Assembly: GCF_004365355.1 (NCBI RefSeq)
Contig: NZ_SODP01000002.1
Span: 987,838 to 1,051,837, forward strand
Length of the DNA: 64,000 bases
Source: Kribbella pratensis
GTDB lineage: Bacteria > Actinomycetota > Actinomycetes > Propionibacteriales > Kribbellaceae
Direction of reading: 5' to 3'
Positions 58,441 to 64,000 of the stretch are shown here, piece by piece (within the stretch, counting starts at the first letter, position 1; each line of letters begins with the position of its first letter). The notes under the pieces were generated by a model, which saw only the letters and a program-made list of their open reading frames with translations, did no database searches and was not told the origin of the DNA. The position numbers and the translations under genes were made by a program.

Positions 58441-58491
58441 AGTCTCCGCAGCGCTCGGTGCCTACGGGCTACGCCGTTGAGTCGGCTGAGG

Positions 58492-58774
58492 CTACGTCCG
58501 CGCCGAGAGTTGTTGCTTCCAGAACGGCTCGGCCTGCGACTCGACAAATCGCATCACGTCGGCAGCAACCGCCTCGTAGGCCTCATGGCGCTGAAGCTTG
58601 TCTGCTCCCTGTGCCGTGCCTGTCGGCAAAGAGGTACAGGACGACGCTCACGGCCGTGGGTGCGTTCGGACGGAGTCGGGTCATCACAGCTCCGTCCTTC
58701 TCGACAGAGCCAACAGCGGCGCGATCCCACAGCATGGCTGCGCGATCCTCGAAGTGAGTGCGTACCGACGACAT
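58492..58774 (-). pseudogene. Frameshifted small gene of unknown family
   Basis: Read from ATG at 58774 the frame gives HFEDRAAMLWDRAAVGSVEK and TAVSVVLYLFADRHGTG before stopping after 63 codons. One base on, the next frame continues with convincing protein (QRHEAYEAVAADVMRFVESQ, then AEPFWKQQLSART) to a TAG at 58492. The total of 283 bases is not a multiple of three, so one base was gained or lost near 58620-58640. The promoter-like TAGGGT six bases before the ATG is intact. Family not recognised. Confidence 0.55.
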
Positions 58775-58819
58775 GGACCGACCCTATGGTCCGCCCGGCC
58801 ATTGGTCGGCCGTTTACCG

Positions 58820-58862
58820 CTCATCGGCATGAGCGCGCGGATCGCGGCATGTTCGTGCGTTC
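58820..58862 (+). repeat. Island motif, copies 8a and 8b in tandem
   Basis: TCATCGGCATGAGCGCGCGG is joined directly to ATCGCGGCATGTTCGTGCGT, two half-diverged copies head to tail, ending three bases before the stop codon of the 58866 gene. Confidence 0.55.
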
Positions 58863-58865
58863 AGT

Positions 58866-59165
58866 TCAGGCAGATTTCCTCAAGCGCTTCGCCCGGTGTC
58901 GCAACGACTGGGGTCGGCTGGTCTGCGCTTCAAGCGCTAGCAGGTCGTGCTCCAGTCCTCGGGCGGGAACACCCTGCTCCAGCCACCTGAGCGCCAGGTC
59001 GGCCCAGTAATCCGTTGTCCCAAGCGCATACCGAACCAGCTCGACCGGGTCGTAATCGTGAAGGGCACGTGGGTCGAACTGAGACTCAAGGTCGATGAGA
59101 TGCGGCAGCATTGGATGCTCAGGGCTGGTCACGCGGCCAGTCTTGCAGTCGGCCCAACGAAACAT
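58866..59165 (-). CDS. Hypothetical protein
   Basis: A 99-residue acidic helical protein of a type I recall as a common actinobacterial hypothetical: HLIDLESQFDPRALHDYDPV, VRYALGTTDYWADLALRWLE, then LLALEAQTSRPQSLRHRAKR. No function known. The start is uncertain: ATG at 59165 or GTG at 59132; the first overlaps island motif copy 9. Confidence 0.65.
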   Translation of the reverse strand: MFRWADCKTGRVTSPEHPMLPHLIDLESQFDPRALHDYDPVELVRYALGTTDYWADLALRWLEQGVPARGLEHDLLALEAQTSRPQSLRHRAKRLRKSA

Positions 59166-59170
59166 CCGCA

Positions 59171-59191
59171 CATCGGCAGATCCGTACGTTG
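59171..59191 (+). repeat. Island motif, copy 9
   Basis: Core TCGGCAGATCCGTACGTTG, immediately upstream of the 58866-59165 gene (which reads leftward). Confidence 0.6.
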
Positions 59192-59230
59192 GCCGGCGCG
59201 CCAGGTGGTCGCTCAGGCATCTAGCCTGTC

Positions 59231-59263
59231 GCACATCAGTTGGCAGACATGTGTCGCGGATCT
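59231..59263. repeat. 33-bp long motif, copy 10
   Basis: Begins GCACATCAGTTGGCAGACA and ends GTCGCGGATCT. It matches the sequence at 59639-59671 at all but four positions and forms the last codons of the 59236 gene. Confidence 0.65.
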
Positions 59264-59466
59264 ACTCGGGCCCGCTGTCTGAACGCGATCGTAGAATTTG
59301 CTCGCGCTCCGGGCATCGACAGCGCGAACGGGCTCGGGTTGTAGTACTCACCGGCGTCCTCGGCCTGGACGCAGGCACCCGCGATGACACACCCGGACCA
59401 GTCTGCTCCCGACACGGCGTAGTGGTATCCGTCGCGCTCGATCTGAAGTCCATCAAACTTGGTCAT
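59236..59466 (-). CDS. Small hypothetical protein ending in the repeat
   Basis: A 76-residue protein: TKFDGLQIERDGYHYAVSGA, then DWSGCVIAGACVQAEDAGEY. GAGGTGGGAC precedes the ATG. Its last residues (DPRHMSAN) are encoded by the 33-bp repeat, so the natural C-terminus may have been lost and replaced when the repeat was joined. Unrecognised. Confidence 0.55.
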   Translation of the reverse strand: MTKFDGLQIERDGYHYAVSGADWSGCVIAGACVQAEDAGEYYNPSPFALSMPGARANSTIAFRQRARVDPRHMSAN

Positions 59467-59587
59467 GTCCCACCTCGTAGCGCCAGATGTGGAAGTGGCT
59501 ATCGCTTTCGAAGGTGTCGATGGCTGTTGAGCTGTCCCCGGTGGGCATGAGCCACAGAGTAGACTGGAAGGCTCAAGGAACTTCCTG

Positions 59588-59608
59588 CCGTCGGCAGATC
59601 CTGCGTTG
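59588..59608 (+). repeat. Island motif, copy 11
   Basis: Core TCGGCAGATCCTGCGTTG, upstream of the 33-bp copy at 59639. Confidence 0.55.
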
Positions 59609-59638
59609 CTCCGACACGCGGACAGATCTCTGCTAGCC

Positions 59639-59671
59639 GCACATCGGTTGGCGGACATCTGTCGCGGATCT
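59639..59671. repeat. 33-bp long motif, copy 12
   Basis: Begins GCACATCGGTTGGCGGACA and ends GTCGCGGATCT; near-identical to 59231-59263. Located 27 bases from the end of the DUF1348 gene. Confidence 0.65.
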
Positions 59672-59698
59672 GTTGGCGGATCACATAGGCAACGTTGA

Positions 59699-60169
59699 TT
59701 AGAGGCCAAGTTCGGTGAGGCCCGGGTGGTCGTCCGGGCGTGGGCCTGGCGCGTCCCAGTGGAACAGCCGGTCCGACTCGGCGATCACCTGGTCGTTGAT
59801 GCTGGCCCGCCGAACCCGCATCAGGCCGTTCTCGTCGAACTCCCAGTTCTCGTTGCCGTGCGAGCGGTACCACTGGCCGGCTGCGTCGTGGGACTCGTAG
59901 ACGAAGCGCACAGCGATGCGGTCGTCGGTGAACGCCCACAGCTCCTTGATCAGTCGGTAGTCCAGCTCACGAGCCCACTTCTGCGTCAGGAACTCGACAA
60001 CCTCGGCCCGTCCGTTCACGAAGACATCCCGGTTCCGCCAGAAGGTGTCCGGGGTGTAAGCAAGCGACACCGCCTCCGGATCCTGCTTGTTCCACGCGTT
60101 CTCCGCGGCACGAACCTTCTGGATGGCGGTCTCCCGGGTGAAAGGCGGGAGTGGGGGACGCGCGTTCAC
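59699..60169 (-). CDS. DUF1348 (nuclear-transport-factor-2-like) protein
   Basis: A 156-residue NTF2-like cone fold protein of the DUF1348 family: RETAIQKVRAAENAWNKQDP, YTPDTFWRNRDVFVNGRAEV, FLTQKWARELDYRLIKELWA, then GNENWEFDENGLMRVRRASI. Family members are small, probably enzymatic or ligand-binding, with no agreed role. GTG start with AAGGAG six bases upstream. A decayed inverted copy of 69 of its bases lies at 60378-60443. Confidence 0.87.
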   Translation of the reverse strand: MNARPPLPPFTRETAIQKVRAAENAWNKQDPEAVSLAYTPDTFWRNRDVFVNGRAEVVEFLTQKWARELDYRLIKELWAFTDDRIAVRFVYESHDAAGQWYRSHGNENWEFDENGLMRVRRASINDQVIAESDRLFHWDAPGPRPDDHPGLTELGL

Positions 60170-60377
60170 AAGCGGCTCCTTCGGTTGCCAAGCAGGTCCG
60201 TTCAATCTTGGATCAAATTCCCCGCCCGCGCTACGCATTCGCTGCACGCGGCGGACGTCGGGTGACGCTGCAGGAGGTGAACGGTTGCCGTTGCGAGGTG
60301 GACGGGTAGTCCGCGGGCATCCTTCGCAGGGCACCCGGCGCAATGGCTCGACCTGATCCGGTCCTCGGGGCGGGTGC

Positions 60378-60443
60378 GGGGCGAGGTTTGTCGAGTCTCT
60401 GACGCAGAAGTGGGCGCGTGAGTCGGACGGCTGACCAAGGAGC
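60378..60443 (+). pseudogene. Inverted fragment of the DUF1348 gene
   Basis: This stretch on the + strand matches the - strand gene segment 59941-60009 (the part encoding VVEFLTQKWARELDYRLIKE) at roughly 85 percent with small gaps; TGACGCAGAAGTGGGC is exact in both. It cannot encode a protein now. It is probably the remains of a second DUF1348 gene. The rest of 60170-60588 shows nothing identifiable. Confidence 0.6.
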
Positions 60444-60588
60444 CCAGCCAAGTAGCGCTGGCCGCCGCCAGTGACGGATTGGTCATCTCCATAGGTCAGA
60501 GGCGCGAAGCCCGGAGGACCCAGCGGCAGCCGAGAGGTGACCGGCGGGGCGCACCTGGGGAACACGAGCTTCACCACCCACCAGCGCC

Positions 60589-60754
60589 GCCGCGACGAAC
60601 CAGATCCGCTTAGCCCTCACCGCGAGCGGCAGCTCGCCAAACCGGCGATAAGCCGGAAGACACGCCGGCGGCAGCCGGAGGGTGGGCGGGAGCGCGGAGC
60701 GGGCGCGCCGAGGAGCGCAGCGACGAGGAAAGCGCCCGCGTAGCACGCGTGGGA
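60589..60754 (-). repeat. Approximately 165-bp dispersed repeat, copy C (inverted)
   Basis: Reverse-complement orientation relative to A and B. Runs from CCGCGACGAACCAG to AGCACGCGTGGGA, through GCGAGCGGCAGCTCGCC and GCGACGAGGAAAGCGC. Confidence 0.87.
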
Positions 60755-60780
60755 TAACCACTTCCACCGCCAATCAGCCC

Positions 60781-60950
60781 GCCGCGACGAATCAGGGCTA
60801 CCAAGCAGTCACCCGCGAGCGGCAGCTCGCCACACCGGCGATGAGCCGGAAGACACGCCGGCGCCAGCCGGAGGGTGGGCGGGAGCGGGCGGAGCGGGTG
60901 CGCCGAGGAGCGTAGCGACGAGGAAAGCGCCCGCGCAGCACGCGTGGGGA
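60781..60950 (-). repeat. Approximately 165-bp dispersed repeat, copy D (inverted)
   Basis: Follows C after a 26-base spacer, giving a period of about 191 bases. From GCCGCGACGAATCAGG to GCACGCGTGGGG. Very similar to C throughout. The CsoR operator region begins 18 bases later. Confidence 0.87.
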
Positions 60951-60967
60951 CGAAACACCTCCCACAA

Positions 60968-61051
60968 ATACCCCCTCCAGGTATCGATGACGACTTGCAT
61001 TCGATACCCATAGGGGGTACTTTTTGGTGGTCGACATACCCCCGAGGGGTA
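60968..61051 (+). promoter_or_regulatory. csoR promoter with three CsoR-type operators
   Basis: Three C-run/G-run palindromes: ATACCCCCTCCAGGTAT (60968-60984), GATACCCATAGGGGGTAC (61003-61020) and TACCCCCGAGGGGTA (61037-61051). TTGCAT (60995-61000) and TACTTT (61018-61023), 17 bases apart, are the likely -35 and -10, with the second operator between them. Copper(I) binding to CsoR would release it and switch on the operon. Confidence 0.75.
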
Positions 61052-61066
61052 GCTGAGGAGTTTGAG

Positions 61067-61363
61067 ATGAGCGACGAGCACGTACACGGATACACCGCTG
61101 AGAAGACCAGTCACCTGAAGCGGCTGCGGCGGATCGAGGGGCAGATTCGTGGTCTGCAGCGGATGGTCGAGGAGGACAAGTACTGCATCGACATCCTGAC
61201 GCAGGTGTCGGCGGCGACGAAGGCGTTGCAGTCGTTCTCGCTCGAACTGCTCGACGAGCATCTCTCGCACTGCGTGGTCGAGGCCGCGCAGAAGGGTGGT
61301 CCGGAAGCCGAGGAGAAGGTCCGCGAGGCCTCGGACGCGATCGCCCGCCTGGTTCGAAGCTAA
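61067..61363 (+). CDS. csoR: Copper-sensing repressor CsoR
   Basis: A 98-residue all-helical repressor of the CsoR/RcnR family. The Cu(I) ligands Cys40, His65 and Cys69 are all present (EEDKYCIDIL and LDEHLSHCVV), with the DNA-contacting HLKRLRRIEGQIRGLQRM at the N-terminus. GAGGAG lies seven bases before the ATG. First gene of the copper operon and autoregulated through the palindromes upstream. Its last 36 bases are repeated six more times directly after the stop. Confidence 0.94.
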   Translation: MSDEHVHGYTAEKTSHLKRLRRIEGQIRGLQRMVEEDKYCIDILTQVSAATKALQSFSLELLDEHLSHCVVEAAQKGGPEAEEKVREASDAIARLVRS

Positions 61364-61577
61364 TCACTCGATGCGATCGGCCGCCCGGTTCGAAGCTAAC
61401 CGTTCGAGCGACCGCCCGCCTAGTTCGAAGCGAACTGCTCGACGCGACCGCGCGCTTGGTTCATAGCAAGTCACTCGATGCGGTTGCCCGCCTAGTTCGC
61501 AGCAAGTCAGTCGACACGATCGCCCGCCTGGTTCGCAGCAAGTCACTCGATGCGATCGCCGGCCTAGTTCGTAGCTA
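61364..61577 (+). repeat. Six tandem copies of the csoR 3' end
   Basis: Units at 61364-61399, 61400-61434, 61435-61469, 61470-61505, 61506-61541 and 61542-61577 (35 or 36 bases) each resemble the last 36 bases of csoR, with GATGCGATCGCCCGCCT then GTTCGnAGC as the core. They fill almost all of the space between csoR and copZ. Confidence 0.85.
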
Positions 61578-61598
61578 ACCATTCAAGGAGCAGCTGAT

Positions 61599-61817
61599 AT
61601 GACCACCACCACTTACTCCGTGTCCGGTATGACCTGTGCGCACTGCACCTCTGCGGTCACCGAGGAGTTGAGCAAGCTCGTCGGCGTGCAGGACGTGACG
61701 ATCGATCTCGTCGCCGGTGGCACCTCCCCGGTGCACGTGACGAGTGAGTCCGCGCTCGACGAGGCCGCCGTACGCGAGGCCGTCGACGAGGCGGGTTACG
61801 AACTGGCGGCGTCGTGA
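61599..61817 (+). CDS. copZ: Copper chaperone CopZ-like HMA protein
   Basis: A 72-residue heavy-metal-associated domain. The Cu(I) motif GMTCAHC has Cys13 and Cys16; the rest follows the beta-alpha-beta ferredoxin-like pattern (VGVQDVTIDLVAG, REAVDEAGYEL). It ferries Cu(I) to CopA or CsoR. AAGGAG precedes the ATG; the stop overlaps the next start (GTGA). Confidence 0.92.
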   Translation: MTTTTYSVSGMTCAHCTSAVTEELSKLVGVQDVTIDLVAGGTSPVHVTSESALDEAAVREAVDEAGYELAAS

Positions 61818-62785
61818 GCCGGGCCGCCGCGCTCCGGCTCGGCGCGTTCGCCGGTGCGCTGGCGCTCGCCTTCGGGGCGGCGTACGGCATCGGCACCGCG
61901 GTCGACCCGATCGCGGCGGCCGACACACCTTCGCAGTCGCAGGAGATGGGGATGAGCGACATGGGCGGGCACGACGCCGGCGGGCAACTGCCGGGGCTCG
62001 CGGTGTCCGACGCCGGGTACACGTTCGCCCCGGCGTCGACGTTCTTCACCGCCGGCACGAAGACCGCACTGCGTTTCACCATCAAAGGGCCTGACGGCAA
62101 GCCGGTCACGCAGTACACGAAGACGCATGAGAAGGACCTGCATCTGATCGTCGTACGCCGCGATCTGTCCGGCTTCCACCACGTGCACCCGACCTTGGCG
62201 GCAGACGGGACGTGGAGCATCCCGTTCACGTTCACCGCCGGCGGGACGTGGCGGCTGTACGCCGACTTCCAGCCGGCCGGCCTCGACAAGAACATCACGC
62301 TCGGCACGGACGTCAACGTCACCGGGCTGTATGTCCCGGTCCCGCTGAATGATCCGGCCGCCGTCACCAGCGTCCAGGGGTACAACGTGACACTCGCCGG
62401 CACGCCGGTTGCGGGCAAGGAATCGCAACTGACGTTCAAGATCAGCAAGAACGGCAAACCGGTCACCGACCTGCAGCCGTACTTGGGCGCTTTCGGGCAC
62501 CTGGTCTCACTGCGCAGCGGCGACCTGGCCTATCTGCACAACCACCCGGCGCAGCACGCCGAGCCGGGGATGAAGGGCGGCCCGTCGATCGACTTCATGA
62601 CGACGTTCCCGACCGCCGGCACGTACAGCCTGTTCCTGGACTTCCAGCACGCCGGCGCCGTACACACCGCGGAGTTCACGGTGCACGTCGACTCGAACGG
62701 CACCACGATCGCCCCGCCGACCGCCGTACCGACATCCGCCGCACATGAAGAGGAGGCACACGAACATGAGCAACCAGTCCGTTGA
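61814..62785 (+). CDS. Secreted Met/His-rich copper-operon protein
   Basis: A 323-residue exported protein not assignable to a standard copper family. A signal sequence or anchor (RLGAFAGALALAFGAAYGIG) is followed by a Met/His linker (MGMSDMGGHDAGG), then two beta-sandwich halves with metal-ligand-like sites (SGFHHVHPTL, YLHNHPAQHAEP, LDFQHAGAVHTAEF) and a His/Glu tail (AAHEEEAHEHE). Probably a periplasm-equivalent copper buffer or relay. It overlaps copZ by 4 bases and copA by 20, so it belongs to the operon. Confidence 0.8.
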   Translation: MSRAAALRLGAFAGALALAFGAAYGIGTAVDPIAAADTPSQSQEMGMSDMGGHDAGGQLPGLAVSDAGYTFAPASTFFTAGTKTALRFTIKGPDGKPVTQYTKTHEKDLHLIVVRRDLSGFHHVHPTLAADGTWSIPFTFTAGGTWRLYADFQPAGLDKNITLGTDVNVTGLYVPVPLNDPAAVTSVQGYNVTLAGTPVAGKESQLTFKISKNGKPVTDLQPYLGAFGHLVSLRSGDLAYLHNHPAQHAEPGMKGGPSIDFMTTFPTAGTYSLFLDFQHAGAVHTAEFTVHVDSNGTTIAPPTAVPTSAAHEEEAHEHEQPVR

Positions 62786-64000
62786 GCTCATCATCGGCGG
62801 GATGACGTGCGCCTCCTGCGCGGCCCGCGTCGAGAAGAAGCTGAACCGGATGGACGGCGTCACGGCGACCGTCAACTACGCCACTGAGAAGGCAAAGGTG
62901 ACGTACCCCGACGGCGTCTCGACCGACGACCTGGTCGCCACCGTCGAGAAGACCGGCTACACCGCGGCCCTGCCGACTCCGGCCGTCTCGACCGAGGTCG
63001 AGGAGCCGGACGAGCTGAAACCCCTGCGGGAGCGGCTGATCGCGAGCATCGCGCTCACGGTGCCGGTGGTCGCGTTCGGGATGATCCCAGCGCTGCAGTT
63101 CAACTCGTGGCAGTGGGCGTCGCTGACGCTGGCGTTCCCGGTGGTCACGTGGGCGGCCTGGCCGTTCCACAAGGCCGCCTGGACGAACCTGCGGCATGCC
63201 GCGACGACGATGGACACGCTGATCTCGCTGGGCGTGGTGAGCTCGTTCCTCTGGTCGCTGTACGCGTTGTTCCTCGGCTCGGCGGGCGAACCCGGCATGA
63301 AGATGCCGTTCACGCTGATCCCGTCCCGCGGCAGCGGCGCCGAGGAGATCTACCTCGAGGTGGCGACCGCCGTCACCACGTTCATCCTGGCCGGCCGGTA
63401 CTTCGAGGCGCGGGCCAAGCGTCGCTCCGGTGCCGCCTTGCGCGCTCTGCTGGAGCTCGGGGCGAAGGACGTCGCAGTATTGCGTAACGGTACGGAGATC
63501 CGGATCCCCGCCGACCAACTGGTCGTGGGCGACGAGTTCGTCGTCCGGCCCGGCGAGAAGATCGCGACCGATGGCGTGATCGTGACCGGCAGCAGTGCGG
63601 TCGACGCATCGATGCTGACCGGCGAATCCGTGCCGGTCGAGGTCGGCGCGGGTGACGCGGTCGTTGGTGCGACCGTCAATGCGGGCGGACGGCTCGTCGT
63701 ACGGGCCGTGCGAGTCGGCGCGGATACTCAGCTGGCGCAGATGGCGCGGCTGGTCGAGGACGCGCAGAACGGGAAGGCCGCCGTACAACGCCTTGCCGAC
63801 AAGGTGTCCGGGATCTTCGTGCCGATCGTGATCGGGCTTGCGCTGGCGACGCTCGGCTTCTGGCTGGGCAATGGTTCGCCGGTGGAAGTCGCGTTCACGG
63901 CGGCAGTCGCCGTACTGATCATCGCCTGCCCGTGTGCGTTGGGGCTGGCCACGCCGACCGCGTTGATGGTCGGGACCGGTCGGGGCGCGCAGTTGGGCAT
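62766..64000 (+). CDS. copA: Copper-translocating P-type ATPase CopA (3' end outside window)
   Basis: The first 411 codons of a P1B-type ATPase. An N-terminal HMA domain has GMTCASC (Cys15, Cys18); membrane helices follow; the actuator motif TGES is at 285-288 and the Cu(I) transport motif CPC at 388-390 (IIACPCALGLATPTALMVG). The phosphorylation (DKTG) and ATP-binding domains lie beyond the window. It pumps Cu(I) out of the cytoplasm. GAGGAGG precedes the ATG, which lies inside the end of the preceding gene. Confidence 0.95.
   Translation, partial: MSNQSVELIIGGMTCASCAARVEKKLNRMDGVTATVNYATEKAKVTYPDGVSTDDLVATVEKTGYTAALPTPAVSTEVEEPDELKPLRERLIASIALTVPVVAFGMIPALQFNSWQWASLTLAFPVVTWAAWPFHKAAWTNLRHAATTMDTLISLGVVSSFLWSLYALFLGSAGEPGMKMPFTLIPSRGSGAEEIYLEVATAVTTFILAGRYFEARAKRRSGAALRALLELGAKDVAVLRNGTEIRIPADQLVVGDEFVVRPGEKIATDGVIVTGSSAVDASMLTGESVPVEVGAGDAVVGATVNAGGRLVVRAVRVGADTQLAQMARLVEDAQNGKAAVQRLADKVSGIFVPIVIGLALATLGFWLGNGSPVEVAFTAAVAVLIIACPCALGLATPTALMVGTGRGAQLG

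Noticed and set aside
54335..59671. Reading the island as a classical integron
   Set aside because: There is no integron integrase and the motif lacks the paired R/L sites of attC; only the cassette-like layout is similar.
60483..61095. Several Arg-rich open frames on the - strand across repeat copies C and D
   Set aside because: The same translation appears in all repeat copies in different frames; no start site or domain.
61364..61577. The tandem units as a CRISPR array
   Set aside because: The units are contiguous with no unique spacers, and they derive from the end of csoR.
61364..61582. A 72-codon - strand open frame over the csoR 3' repeats
   Set aside because: It is only the reverse translation of the tandem units, without start signal.

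Overview
The window is a chromosomal segment of a high-GC actinomycete. Codon use is strongly G/C at third positions, GTG/TTG starts are common, many genes look leaderless (a TANNNT box 6-7 bases before the start codon), and the gene families (SoxR, CsoR, MsiK, snapalysin, SigE-family sigma factor, many TetR/MFS pairs, large secreted enzymes with discoidin or ricin modules) are typical of soil Actinomycetota. The overall style suggests Kribbella or a near relative; this is inference from gene content, not from a marker gene. I saw no rRNA, tRNA, CRISPR array, transposase or integrase.

Layout. 0-13.4 kb: MFS transporters, a group II PLP decarboxylase, DUF3072 and DUF4287 proteins, a double-GNAT acetyltransferase with an AMIN-like secreted protein, a TrmH-type RNA methyltransferase, a SigE-family sigma factor with its membrane partner, a UvrC-like GIY-YIG protein, a large secreted sugar dehydrogenase and a class C beta-lactamase-like hydrolase. 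13.4-24 kb: hydrolase, VOC protein, a coupled FAD oxidase/SDR pair, a drug exporter with its divergent TetR regulator and three matching operators, cupin, MFS, gamma carbonic anhydrase and DinB. 24-29.4 kb: a CitA/CitB-like two-component system divergent from a tctCBA tricarboxylate transporter. 29.4-45.8 kb: EVE protein, TetR genes with operators, an AlkZ/YcaQ DNA glycosylase, a YbjQ-beta-glucosidase-sugar transporter operon, a secreted penicillin-acylase-family enzyme, a SelA-like PLP enzyme, a DEAD-box helicase with a long leader, SoxR with a SoxR box, and a snapalysin. 45.8-53.7 kb: a LacI regulator divergent from msiK, a GT2 glycosyltransferase and YfhO protein, and an ABC exporter.

53.7-61 kb is different. 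Two tandem copies of an approximately 165-bp repeat (53737-54100) and two copies in the opposite orientation (60589-60950) bracket about 6.5 kb of small, mostly unrecognised genes in mixed orientation. Nearly every gene boundary inside carries a degenerate copy of a short motif (core GCGGCARATCCGTGCGTT) that I did not see elsewhere in the window. Two genes here appear broken (one frameshifted, one an inverted fragment of its neighbour). This cassette-like block is the strongest candidate for an undescribed system or mobile island.

61-64 kb is a copper-resistance operon: csoR with three CsoR-type operators, copZ, a secreted Met/His-rich protein and the start of copA, which runs out of the window. 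Between csoR and copZ lie six tandem approximately 36-bp units that are copies of the 3' end of csoR itself.
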